Positions 1-7,886 of a stretch of DNA of 64,000 nucleotides are shown here, piece after piece. Below the pieces are notes generated by a model, which was not told the DNA's origin, ran no database searches, and saw only the letters and a program-made list of their open reading frames with translations. Origin of the DNA: Serratia proteamaculans (GTDB taxonomy: Bacteria > Pseudomonadota > Gammaproteobacteria > Enterobacterales > Enterobacteriaceae); NCBI RefSeq assembly GCF_013337185.1, contig NZ_SWDE01000001.1, forward strand, positions 806,001 to 870,000. Direction: 5' to 3'. Numbering within the stretch: position 1 is the stretch's first letter; the number at the start of each line of letters is the position of its first letter. A program made the position numbers and the translations under genes.

Positions 1-193
1 CGTGCACGCCAGCCGGTAACGCTTTGAGCTGCGGAGTAAACAACAAGCCATAAGGCGTTTCGCTGATCGTCACCTTGCCAATTTCCTGACCAATTCCCTG
101 TCCGGTCACCAGATTCATGTCAACATCCACCGTCGCCGCCTGAGCGGCTCCGCAAGCCATCAAACCGAAGGCCGCATACCAATAATGTTTCAT
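1..193 (-). CDS. sodC: Cu/Zn superoxide dismutase, N-terminal part (truncated by window edge)
   Basis: Sixty-four codons are visible. The protein opens with a signal peptide ending in an alanine-rich stretch (CGAAQAA), followed by a segment resembling E. coli SodC (VDMNLVTGQGIGQEIGKVTI, then LKALPAG). SodC is the periplasmic copper/zinc enzyme that dismutates superoxide. The copper and zinc ligands lie beyond the window edge and cannot be checked. The ATG at 193 is preceded by AAGGAG at good spacing. SodC is followed by ydhF in E. coli; here lipA lies between them, transcribed divergently from sodC. Confidence 0.88.
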   Translation of the reverse strand, partial: MKHYWYAAFGLMACGAAQAATVDVDMNLVTGQGIGQEIGKVTISETPYGLLFTPQLKALPAGVH

Positions 194-272
194 CAATCAA
201 TCTCCTTGGAATACCTGTGAGTGTTCAAGTATAGGGGAATCTGTGACACAACCGCCCAAAACGCGCACAATT

Positions 273-301
273 TTGCCGATCAAATTCGCATTCTGAATAA
301 T
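273..301 (+). promoter_or_regulatory. Possible lipA promoter
   Basis: TTGCCG (273-278) and AATAAT (296-301) are separated by 17 bases in the sodC/lipA divergent interval, about 130 bases before the lipA start. The match to sigma-70 is moderate and nothing else supports it. The interval is AT-rich near 290-320. Confidence 0.3.
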
Positions 302-434
302 TCATACTAATAATAATTCTACCGATGTCGGTCCTCTGACCAGCTGCCGTTCGGTATATCCTCTCTACCAGCACAAGCTGCAATAGCTATTCAAAGATCA
401 CCCCGGCACTGCAGCTAGTTCATAAGGAACTGAT

Positions 435-2285
435 ATGGGAATCTTTAATTATCAAGGGCTCAACGAGGAAAAATCCAAGGCGTTATTCACTGACGCTCTG
501 GCGATTTCCACTTATGCCTATCACAATATCGACAATGGCTTTGATGAGGGCTACCACAATACCGGTTTTGGATTGGGTTTACCGTTAACGCTGGTGACGG
601 CGTTAATTGGCAGTACGCAATCACAAGGTGGGTTACCCGGTATTCCCTGGAATCCGGATTCGGAAAAGGCGGCACTGGAAGCGGTAAATAACGCCGGTTG
701 GTCAGTAATAGGGGCCGACCAATTGGGTTATACCGGTAAAACCGACGCGCGTGGTACCTATTACGGTGAAACCCTGGGTTACACCACCGCACAGGCCGAA
801 GTCTTGGGAAAATATGACAGCGAAGGTAATCTCACCTCCATTGGTATTGCTTTTCGTGGCACCAGCGGTCCGCGAGAATCCCTGATTACCGATAGCATTG
901 GAGATCTGATTAATGACCTGTTGGCGGGTTTTGGCCCTGCCGGTTATGCCGATAATTACAGCCTGAAGGCCTTTGGTACCCTGCTGGGTGATGTCGCCAA
1001 ATTCGCCCAGGCGCACGGGCTGAGCGGAGATGATGTGACCATCAGCGGCCACAGCCTGGGTGGGCTGGCGGTTAATAGCATGGCGGCACTCAGCGACGAT
1101 AATTGGGGTGGCTTCTACGCGCCATCGAACTATGTGGCGTTCGCCTCGCCAACGCAATACGAGACTGGCGGCAAGGTGATTAATATCGGCTATGAAAACG
1201 ACCCCGTATTCCGCGCATTGGACGGCACCAACCTGACATTAGCCTCTTTAGGCGTACATGATTCGCCGCAGGAGTCGGCCACCAATAGTATTGTTAACTT
1301 CAACGATCACTATGCTTCTGACGCCTGGAATATCCTGCCCTTCTCAATCCTGAATATTCCGACCTGGCTATCCCATCTGCCCTTCTTTTATCAGGACGGA
1401 TTGATGCGGGTACTCAATTCAGAGTTTTATTCACTGACCGGCAAAGACTCGACGGTGATTGTCTCCAACCTCTCGGATGTCACCCGCGGTACTACCTGGG
1501 TTGAGGATCTCAATCGCAACGCTGAGAAACACAGCGGCCCAACCTTTATTGTTGGCAGTGACAGCAATGATTTAATCAAGGGCGGCACCGGGAACGATTA
1601 TCTTGAGGGCCGTGCCGGTAATGACACTTTCCGCGACAACGGTGGTTTTAATATTATTTCCGGCGGCGAAGGCAATAACACTCTGGATCTGCAGCACGCA
1701 TTGAAAAATAGCGAGGTCGCCTACGACGGCAATACGCTCTACCTGCGTGACACCAAAGGCGGTATCACCCTGGCCGAGGATATTGGCACACTGCGTACGA
1801 AAGAAACCGCTTGGGTCATCTTCAGCAAAGAGCTGGACCATCAGGTTACCAGCGCCGGCTTAAAATCGAGCGAAGGGCTGAAAGCCTATGCCTCGTCGCT
1901 CAACGGCGGTGCCGGCGATGACAACTTACAGGCGCGTGCCGGTGATAAATGGCTGTTCGGCAACGATGGCAACGACACCCTGATTGGCCATGCCGGCGGT
2001 AATTTAACCTTCGTCGGCGGCGCCGGTAACGACGTCATACACAGTCAGGGCGACAGCAATACCTTCCTGTTCAGTGGCGATTTCGGTCAGGACCAGATTT
2101 ACGGCTATCAGGCGCAGGACAAACTGGTCTTTATGGGGGCCGATGGCAGCAGCGCGGGCGGTAACTTCCGCGATTTTGTTTCTGAAGTGAATGACAATCT
2201 GGTGTTTAACTTTGGCGGCAATACGGTCACGCTGGTCGGAATGGGGCTCAACAGCCTATCGGACGGCCAGGTGGTGCTGGCGTAA
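435..2285 (+). CDS. lipA: Extracellular lipase of family I.3 with RTX repeats, secreted by a type I ABC exporter
   Basis: A 616-residue triacylglycerol lipase of the Serratia LipA/Pseudomonas family I.3 type. The nucleophile motif is GHSLGG with Ser207; Asp256 (YENDP) and His314 (LSHLP) fall exactly where the catalytic triad of the S. marcescens enzyme lies. Calcium-binding RTX nonapeptides are seen near 383-415, 491-499, 509-518 and 528-536. There is no N-terminal signal peptide and no Cys. The C-terminus (SDGQVVLA, an acidic residue then hydrophobic tail) fits an uncleaved type I secretion signal, in Serratia normally read by LipBCD. No exporter genes are nearby, so the exporter must be encoded elsewhere. 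AAGGAA precedes the ATG. It lies between sodC and ydhF, which are adjacent in E. coli. Confidence 0.96.
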   Translation: MGIFNYQGLNEEKSKALFTDALAISTYAYHNIDNGFDEGYHNTGFGLGLPLTLVTALIGSTQSQGGLPGIPWNPDSEKAALEAVNNAGWSVIGADQLGYTGKTDARGTYYGETLGYTTAQAEVLGKYDSEGNLTSIGIAFRGTSGPRESLITDSIGDLINDLLAGFGPAGYADNYSLKAFGTLLGDVAKFAQAHGLSGDDVTISGHSLGGLAVNSMAALSDDNWGGFYAPSNYVAFASPTQYETGGKVINIGYENDPVFRALDGTNLTLASLGVHDSPQESATNSIVNFNDHYASDAWNILPFSILNIPTWLSHLPFFYQDGLMRVLNSEFYSLTGKDSTVIVSNLSDVTRGTTWVEDLNRNAEKHSGPTFIVGSDSNDLIKGGTGNDYLEGRAGNDTFRDNGGFNIISGGEGNNTLDLQHALKNSEVAYDGNTLYLRDTKGGITLAEDIGTLRTKETAWVIFSKELDHQVTSAGLKSSEGLKAYASSLNGGAGDDNLQARAGDKWLFGNDGNDTLIGHAGGNLTFVGGAGNDVIHSQGDSNTFLFSGDFGQDQIYGYQAQDKLVFMGADGSSAGGNFRDFVSEVNDNLVFNFGGNTVTLVGMGLNSLSDGQVVLA

Positions 2286-2317
2286 AAAACCGGGCAGCCT
2301 TGGCTGCCCGGTTTCTT
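2284..2317. terminator. Bidirectional terminator between lipA and ydhF
   Basis: Perfect 11-bp arms (2289-2299 and 2302-2312, ACCGGGCAGCC) with a two-base apparent loop, followed on the plus strand by TTTCTT and preceded by an A-run that serves as a U-run for the minus-strand gene. Confidence 0.85.
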
Positions 2318-2325
2318 ATGGCAAT

Positions 2326-3222
2326 TTATGGTACGTCGTAACCCAGAGCCGCCTTGCGAATACGGAACCACTGCTGACGGTTCAACGTCAACTGCTGTGC
2401 CTTCAGCGCCGAACGTACGCGCTCAATCTTGCCGGAGCCAATAATCGGCAGCGGTGACGACGGCAAACGCATCACCCAGGCGTAGACCACCTGTTCGATA
2501 GTCTCGGCGCCAATCTCCTGAGCCACCGCCTGCAACTCATCACGCAGCGGCTGGAACTCGGCGTCGTTGAACAGGCGGCCACCACCTAAACAAGACCAGG
2601 CCATCGGCTTGATGCGCAATTGCTGGCACTGATCCAGGGTGCCATCCAGAATAGCCGGCTGATGGATCGGCGAAATTTCCAGTTGATTGGTCACCAGTGA
2701 GAACGGCAGACGCGACTGCAGCAGCGTGAACTGCGTGGTGGTGAAGTTGGATACGCCGAAATGACGTACCTTGCCGCTTTTATGCAGTGCCACAAAGGCC
2801 TCGGCCACCTCATCGGCATCCATTAACGGATCCGGCCGGTGGATCAACAGCAGATCAAGGTAATCGGTATGCAGATGCGCCAGCGAGCGCTCCGCGCTGT
2901 AAACGATATGCTCACGGTCAGTAATGTAGTGGCCGATCGGGTTACCCGGCTTGGCGGTGGTGGCGATGCCGCACTTGGACACCAGCTCCATCGACTGGCG
3001 CAGTGAAGGCTTCAGGCGCATCGCTTCACCAAAGGCTTGTTCGCAGGCATAGCCACCGTAAATATCCGCATGGTCGGCAGTAGTGACACCCAGCTCAATA
3101 TGCTGCTCAATAAACGCCAGCAACTGCTGCGGCGACATGCCCCACTCCATCAAACGCCAGTATCCGCAAATCATGCGGGAAAATTCAGGCCCCTGGGGCG
3201 CGAGCTGTACACGGTTTACCAT
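2326..3222 (-). CDS. ydhF: Aldo/keto reductase, YdhF type
   Basis: NADPH-dependent oxidoreductase of the aldo/keto reductase superfamily. From the ATG at 3222 it is 298 residues, the same length as E. coli YdhF, and begins MVNRVQLAPQGPEFSR like it. A longer frame upstream lacks a ribosome site, whereas GAGG stands 8 bases before this ATG. The catalytic tetrad is present: Asp50, Tyr55 (DIYGGY), Lys83 (SKCG) and His128 (LLIHRPDP). The C-terminal cofactor motif PIIGSGKIER is also intact. The physiological substrate is unknown in E. coli as well. Confidence 0.93.
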   Translation of the reverse strand: MVNRVQLAPQGPEFSRMICGYWRLMEWGMSPQQLLAFIEQHIELGVTTADHADIYGGYACEQAFGEAMRLKPSLRQSMELVSKCGIATTAKPGNPIGHYITDREHIVYSAERSLAHLHTDYLDLLLIHRPDPLMDADEVAEAFVALHKSGKVRHFGVSNFTTTQFTLLQSRLPFSLVTNQLEISPIHQPAILDGTLDQCQQLRIKPMAWSCLGGGRLFNDAEFQPLRDELQAVAQEIGAETIEQVVYAWVMRLPSSPLPIIGSGKIERVRSALKAQQLTLNRQQWFRIRKAALGYDVP

Positions 3223-3321
3223 TGTTGAAACCTCATGACTTTGTTTAATGCCAGCATACACAAGCGGATAACGCGGTGGGAAGCGGAAAGCCGCGCTTAC
3301 GTGCGGCAGATCAGAAATGAC

Positions 3322-3561
3322 TTAGAACAGCGAGGGTTGTTCCGGCAGAGGCTCATCCGGTTGTTTATTAGCTCGCTGCAGACGCAGCAAGCGTTGGTGG
3401 CACAGGCGCAGCACGTCGCGTTTTTGTGCATCGCTCATTTGCATCCAGCCAAAGCGTTCCTCGCGGCTGCGCAGGCAACCACGGCAAAAGCCGCGATCGT
3501 CGGCCTGACAAATGCCGCGACACGGGCTGGGAATGTCAAAAAACTCGAGCTGCTGCGCCAC
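3322..3561 (-). CDS. ydhL: DUF1289 four-cysteine protein, YdhL type
   Basis: A 79-residue protein, the same length as E. coli YdhL and ending in the same QPSLF. Cysteines 14, 18, 26 and 29 form the family signature (SPCRGIC then GFCRGC), which looks like a small metal- or cluster-binding knuckle. No function is established for the family. It follows the LysR gene on the same strand by 21 bases and precedes ydhF by about 100 bases. Confidence 0.9.
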   Translation of the reverse strand: MAQQLEFFDIPSPCRGICQADDRGFCRGCLRSREERFGWMQMSDAQKRDVLRLCHQRLLRLQRANKQPDEPLPEQPSLF

Positions 3562-3582
3562 ACGTCCTCCTGCGTTCTCTTG

Positions 3583-4512
3583 CTAATTGAAGACGCCATC
3601 GGCGCCGCTGGCAAGTGACTTTTCGGCATGACGGTGAAAATAATCGCGTAAATACCGCAGCGCCTGACGATTTTTCTCCGGCATTGCCCGTTCGAGCGTC
3701 ATCGCGTGCAATCGCAGCGGTGCCGGTCGCCATTCAGGCATCAGTTGGATCAGTTCACCGCGCTGCAATTCATCCTCTATTTCATACAGCGGTTGAATCG
3801 AGATCCCCAGACCGCTGCGAGTAAAGGCGCGCATCACATTCATGCTGTCGCTGACGATCTGCCCTTCCGCCAGACGCAATTTTAACTGTTGCCCGCCCTG
3901 ATGATGTAAATCCAGATGCGCGCCGCTGAAAGCGCCGGAGATCCAGCGGTGCTGCACCAGGTCCTGCGGTGTCTCGGGTACGCCATGCACGCTGAGATAG
4001 CGCGGTGCGGCACACAGCACCATCGGCCATTCCGCCAGTGGATGGGCAATCATATTGGCATCCGCCAGTTGACGATTGACCCGCAGTGCAATGTCGATCC
4101 GTTGTTCGATCATGTCGACGATTCGATCATCCGCCAACACCCGCAGAGTCAGTTTGGGATGCGCCTGCAGCAGCGGTGCCAGCGCCTCTGCGAGCGGACG
4201 CCCGCCGATGCCAATGGTGGTAGCAATGCGCAACTCCCCCACCAGAGTGTCACGCAGCTCGGCCAGCCGCTGTTCAGCCTGCTGCGCCTGAAACAGCATT
4301 GCCTCGCAGCCGGGGTGAAATGCCGCCCCTGCCTCAGTCAGCGCCAACCGTCGTGTAGAACGATGTAACAACGGCACACCGAGCGCTTTTTCCAACGAAC
4401 GCATATGCTGGCTGACCGCCGATGGCGTCATGCCCAGCCGCCGGGCCGCTCCGGCAAAGGATCCTTCCGCCACCACGGTGGCGAAAACCGCCATTCGATT
4501 CAGTTTATCCAC
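3583..4512 (-). CDS. LysR-family transcriptional regulator
   Basis: A 309-residue protein with the N-terminal winged helix-turn-helix of LysR regulators (about residues 1-60: FATVVAEGSFAGAARRLG then SAVSQHMRSLE) and a C-terminal effector domain of the CrgA/YafC-like subgroup (ISGAFSGAHL, GLGISIQP). It is divergent from an SDR gene 123 bases away, the usual arrangement for a regulator and its target, so I infer that it controls that gene. Its effector is not known. It is not part of the E. coli ydhL-nemR interval and appears to be accessory. Confidence 0.88.
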   Translation of the reverse strand: MDKLNRMAVFATVVAEGSFAGAARRLGMTPSAVSQHMRSLEKALGVPLLHRSTRRLALTEAGAAFHPGCEAMLFQAQQAEQRLAELRDTLVGELRIATTIGIGGRPLAEALAPLLQAHPKLTLRVLADDRIVDMIEQRIDIALRVNRQLADANMIAHPLAEWPMVLCAAPRYLSVHGVPETPQDLVQHRWISGAFSGAHLDLHHQGGQQLKLRLAEGQIVSDSMNVMRAFTRSGLGISIQPLYEIEDELQRGELIQLMPEWRPAPLRLHAMTLERAMPEKNRQALRYLRDYFHRHAEKSLASGADGVFN

Positions 4513-4635
4513 GATTATGAAGTTTTACTTACTCAAGAAAGCATGAATATGGCACTAATCAACCCTATTGTTAAGTACTACATTGTAGATACGCGCTCAG
4601 GTGAATCTGAGCTGATAAACGACAGGAGCAAACAG

Positions 4636-5277
4636 ATGAAAGTAGCCATTATTGGAGCAACAGGTTTTGTTGGCCGCCGCGTGGTGGATGAAGCACTGGC
4701 CCGCGGTTTGCAGGTCACGGCGATTGCACGTCAGCAAAAAGACTTGCCCGACAACGCAAACCTGACCATCGCATTGGGCGACGTCGCCGACACCGAATGG
4801 CTGGCGAAACAGCTAACCGGTCAGGACGCGGTAATCAGCGCCTTTAACCCGGGTTGGGCGGAAGAAAATCTGTACGAGAAAACCACCAGAGGCTCACAAC
4901 AGATCCTGGACGCGGTGAAAAAATCCGGCGTAAAACGCCTGCTGGTGGTTGGCGGTGCCGGCAGCCTGGAAGTGGCGCCTGGCGTTGAACTGGTCGATAC
5001 CCCGCAGTTCCCGGAAAATATCCGCCCGGGTGCGCAGGCCGTGCGTGATTTACGCAACAAATTGCGTAATGACTCCCAACTCGACTGGACCTATTTATCT
5101 CCAGCCGCGCTGCTGGAGCCCGGCAAGCGTACCGGTCAGTTCCGCCTGGGTACCACCAAACTGCTAATGAACGGCCAGGCACCCGCCGGTATTTCGGTGG
5201 AAGACCTGTCGGTAGCGATTATCGACGAGATCGAAAAACCGCAGTTTATTAAAGCGCAATTTACCGCCGCCTATTAA
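4636..5277 (+). CDS. NAD(P)-binding atypical SDR / NmrA-like protein
   Basis: A 213-residue single-domain Rossmann protein. The dinucleotide motif GATGFVG is at residues 7-13 and the family segment VKRLLVVGGAGSLEV lies mid-protein, as in the YwnB/BVR-B-like NAD(P)H-binding group. The start at 4636 has GACAGGAG directly upstream; longer readings run back into the divergent regulator. These proteins bind NAD(P)H and are often induced by quinone or oxidative stress. The substrate is not predictable from sequence. Likely target of the divergent LysR regulator. Confidence 0.85.
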   Translation: MKVAIIGATGFVGRRVVDEALARGLQVTAIARQQKDLPDNANLTIALGDVADTEWLAKQLTGQDAVISAFNPGWAEENLYEKTTRGSQQILDAVKKSGVKRLLVVGGAGSLEVAPGVELVDTPQFPENIRPGAQAVRDLRNKLRNDSQLDWTYLSPAALLEPGKRTGQFRLGTTKLLMNGQAPAGISVEDLSVAIIDEIEKPQFIKAQFTAAY

Positions 5278-5297
5278 TCATTCTCGCCTTAATCCCT

Positions 5298-5319
5298 CGC
5301 CAGACCGTCCGGTCTGGCG
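5298..5319 (+). terminator. Hairpin after the SDR gene
   Basis: Ten-base perfect arms (CGCCAGACCG / CGGTCTGGCG) 20 bases after the stop codon. There is no T-run, only TCTCTC, so termination may be weak or factor-dependent. Confidence 0.5.
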
Positions 5320-5367
5320 TCTCTCAAGCTAAACCAAAAGTAAACGCCCGCGTAACCATGATAAATC

Positions 5368-5400
5368 TCTAAGGTTTTCTTAAGTTTCATCCTGTAAATT
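5368..5400 (+). promoter_or_regulatory. PmrA (BasR) box and promoter of eptA
   Basis: TCTAAG-GTTTT-CTTAAG (5368-5384) fits the PmrA consensus YTTAAK-N5-YTTAAK with one mismatch, followed after 10 bases by TAAATT (5395-5400) as a -10. Transcription would start near 5407. The arn operon promoter has the same geometry. PmrA control of eptA (pmrC) is established in Salmonella and E. coli. Confidence 0.78.
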
Positions 5401-5431
5401 TCAGCGCATTACTCAATATCAGGATTCAGAT

Positions 5432-7075
5432 TTGGCAATGTCGTTACGTCAACGCTTACAGTGCAACAGCCTGGGTTTTATCCTCGCCAGTGCCTTATTC
5501 TTCACTCTGTTCCAGAATGCGTTATTCCTTCATAAAGCCTGGTCGTATATCAGCTTCGATAACGTCCACAGCGTGATTTTCGCCGCCACCATGCCGGTGG
5601 TGATTTTCTGTGCGTTGAATATTATCTTCAGCGTGCTGACCGTGCCGTTTTTACGCAAGCCACTGATGATTTTCTTCCTGCTCGGCAGCGCGGCCGCCAA
5701 CTACTTTATGTTCAGTTACGGCGTGGTGATCGACGGCAATATGATGCAGAACGCCTTCGAAACCAATCCTCAGGAAGCCACGGCGCTGTTGACGCCACGC
5801 ATGGGCCTGTGGCTGTTATTGCTGGGTATTCTGCCTGCGGTAGTGGTTTGCTTTATCGAAATCCGTAAGACTCGCCCATGGTGGTACATGGTCGGGTTAC
5901 GGGCCGCTAACGTGATGCTCTCGGTAGTGGTGATCCTGATTATCGCCGCCCTGTTTTATAAGGATTACGCGTCGCTTATCCGTAATAACAAAAGCGTGGT
6001 GAAAATGCTGACGCCGTCGAACTTCGTTTCCGGCACCATCAAATTTACCCAGCAACGTTACTTCACCCGCAATTTACCGCTGGTGAAAATCGGTGAAGAT
6101 GCGCGTAAAGGCCCACTGATTACTGCGCAGCAAAAGAAAACCCTGGTGATCCTGGTTGTAGGAGAAACGGCACGCGCCGAGAACTTCTCATTGAGCGGCT
6201 ATGAGCGAGAAACCAATCCACGCCTGAAACAGCAAAACGTGGTGTACTTTAAAAACGCCAGTTCCTGCGGCACCGAAACGGCGATCTCCGTGCCTTGCAT
6301 GTTCTCCAACATGCCACGTCAGGATTATGACGCCACCCAGGCTACCCATCAGGAAGGCATGCTTGACGTACTGGCGCATGCCGGGGTCAATGTGTTGTGG
6401 CGCGAAAACGACGGCGGATGCAAAGGTGCCTGCGATCGCGTGCCGCACGTTGACATGACCAAGTTGAAACTGCCGCAGGATTGCGACGGTGACGTCTGTA
6501 TGGATAACGTGCTGCTGTACAAACTGAACGACTATATCAACAGCCTGAAAGATGACGGCGTGATAGTGCTGCACCAGATGGGCAGTCACGGGCCGGCCTA
6601 CTACCGTCGCAGCACGCCAGAGTTCCAGAAGTTCTCGCCCACCTGCAACAGCAATCAGATCCAGGATTGCAGCCACGAACAGTTGGTGAATACCTATGAC
6701 AACTCGCTGCTTTATACCGACGCCATGCTGGACGACACCATCAAGCTGTTGCAACAACACAGCGACAAGTTCAACACCGCGCTGGTGTATCTGTCTGACC
6801 ACGGTGAATCGCTGGGCGAAAACGGCATGTATCTGCACGGTACCCCTTACGTGTTTGCCCCAAGCCAGCAGACCCACGTCCCCTTCCTGATGTGGATGTC
6901 CGCGGACTATGAGCGCAACTTCAAGGTTGATCGCCAATGCCTGAGTAACATGGCGGAAAAGGATGATGTCTCGCAAGACAACCTGTTCCATACCATGCTT
7001 GGCATGCTGAACGTGCAAACACGGGAATATCAACCGCAGCTGGATATTCTGCAGCGCTGCCGGGGAGCCGCCTAA
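5432..7075 (+). CDS. eptA: Lipid A phosphoethanolamine transferase
   Basis: Inner-membrane enzyme that transfers phosphoethanolamine from phosphatidylethanolamine to lipid A phosphate, lowering negative charge and giving resistance to cationic peptides such as polymyxin. It is 547 residues, the E. coli EptA length. Five N-terminal membrane segments (about 15-175) precede a periplasmic alkaline-phosphatase-fold domain. Catalytic and zinc residues are Glu245 (VGETARAEN), the nucleophile Thr281 (SSCGTETA), His386 (GSHGP) and Asp456-His457 (LSDHGES). Paired cysteines such as Cys330/Cys334 are those of the family disulfides. The TTG at 5432 lies 6 bases after CAGGAT and is the better placed start; an in-frame ATG is at 5438. 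Confidence 0.95.
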   Translation: MAMSLRQRLQCNSLGFILASALFFTLFQNALFLHKAWSYISFDNVHSVIFAATMPVVIFCALNIIFSVLTVPFLRKPLMIFFLLGSAAANYFMFSYGVVIDGNMMQNAFETNPQEATALLTPRMGLWLLLLGILPAVVVCFIEIRKTRPWWYMVGLRAANVMLSVVVILIIAALFYKDYASLIRNNKSVVKMLTPSNFVSGTIKFTQQRYFTRNLPLVKIGEDARKGPLITAQQKKTLVILVVGETARAENFSLSGYERETNPRLKQQNVVYFKNASSCGTETAISVPCMFSNMPRQDYDATQATHQEGMLDVLAHAGVNVLWRENDGGCKGACDRVPHVDMTKLKLPQDCDGDVCMDNVLLYKLNDYINSLKDDGVIVLHQMGSHGPAYYRRSTPEFQKFSPTCNSNQIQDCSHEQLVNTYDNSLLYTDAMLDDTIKLLQQHSDKFNTALVYLSDHGESLGENGMYLHGTPYVFAPSQQTHVPFLMWMSADYERNFKVDRQCLSNMAEKDDVSQDNLFHTMLGMLNVQTREYQPQLDILQRCRGAA

Positions 7076-7120
7076 GGGCTTAACTTCCGCGCTTTATTCA
7101 GGCAAAGTATCACTCATCAT

Positions 7121-7147
7121 AACCGGCATTTTTATGCCGGTTTTTTT
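7121..7147 (+). terminator. Terminator of eptA
   Basis: Nine-base perfect arms AACCGGCAT/ATGCCGGTT with a TTTT loop, running into a seven-base T-run. Confidence 0.92.
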
Positions 7148-7151
7148 ATTG

Positions 7152-7180
7152 TTATTGACCTAGACCAATCGGTCTATTAT
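7152..7180 (+). promoter_or_regulatory. nemR promoter with palindromic NemR operator
   Basis: TAGACCAATCGGTCTA (7161-7176) is an exact TAGACC-N4-GGTCTA palindrome, the operator known for NemR. It fills the spacer between TTATTG (7152-7157) and TATTAT (7175-7180), 17 bases apart, so a bound repressor would block polymerase. The start site would fall near 7187, only a few bases before the likely nemR ATG. Confidence 0.85.
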
Positions 7181-7193
7181 GCTGACACCCATT

Positions 7194-7799
7194 ATGACTA
7201 AACAAGCGCACTGCCCTACAGATACCCGTGAACATTTGCTCGCTACTGGCGAGACCCTCAGCCTGCGTCTCGGTTTTACCGGTATGGGACTGAGCGAACT
7301 GCTGAGCACGGCGGGCGTGCCAAAAGGTTCGTTCTACCACTACTTCCGGTCGAAGGAAGTGTTTGGCGAAGCGATGCTGCAGCGTTATTTCGAACATTAT
7401 GATGCGGCAATGCAGCAGCTGTTTGCCGACGATAAAGGCGATGCACGCCACCAATTGTTAAGCTATTACGCTCAGGCGATCAGCTATCACTGCCGCAGCG
7501 AATGCCATAACGCCTGCCTGGCGGTGAAATTGTCTGCCGAGGTGAGCGACCTGTCGGAGCCCATGCGTCATGCGCTGGAAACCGGCAGTGCCCGGGTGAT
7601 TGGTCACCTGCAGGATACGATTGAACGCGGGATCCGCGAAGGTTCATTGTCGCTGGCCATGAGCCCGGCGGCCACGGCGGAAACGCTGTATTCCCTGTGG
7701 CTTGGCGCTTCATTACGCGCCAAAATCCGCCACTCGGTCGCCCCGCTGACCAACGCGCTGGAAAGTATTGAACTGTTGTTGCGTCCGGCGCAACACTAA
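7194..7799 (+). CDS. nemR: TetR-family repressor of electrophile and bleach response
   Basis: NemR represses nemA and gloA and is inactivated by quinones, glyoxals, N-ethylmaleimide and hypochlorite. From ATG 7194 it is 201 residues (E. coli 199). The DNA-binding region GFTGMGLSELL then PKGSFYHYFRSKE is nearly identical to E. coli. Cys108 aligns with the redox-sensing Cys106, with additional Cys100 and Cys104 nearby; the lysine of LWLGASLRAKI matches Lys175, which can pair with that Cys. An ATG at 7179 is in frame but lies inside the predicted -10, so 7194 is preferred. No Shine-Dalgarno is seen, so the message may be nearly leaderless. Confidence 0.93.
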   Translation: MTKQAHCPTDTREHLLATGETLSLRLGFTGMGLSELLSTAGVPKGSFYHYFRSKEVFGEAMLQRYFEHYDAAMQQLFADDKGDARHQLLSYYAQAISYHCRSECHNACLAVKLSAEVSDLSEPMRHALETGSARVIGHLQDTIERGIREGSLSLAMSPAATAETLYSLWLGASLRAKIRHSVAPLTNALESIELLLRPAQH

Positions 7800-7854
7800 A
7801 CAAAACACCCTGTTTATCATGAATTGCCGCATTGGGCGGCTTTACATTCGTTAC

Positions 7855-7869
7855 TAGTCGACCGGTCTA
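7855..7869 (+). promoter_or_regulatory. Second, compressed NemR-like operator before nemA
   Basis: TAGTCGACCGGTCTA keeps the right half GGTCTA and a one-mismatch left half, but the arms are one base closer than in the canonical site at 7161. It lies 17 bases before the nemA start, in the 87-base gap after nemR. Confidence 0.45.
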
Positions 7870-7886
7870 TTAATATAGGATGCACT

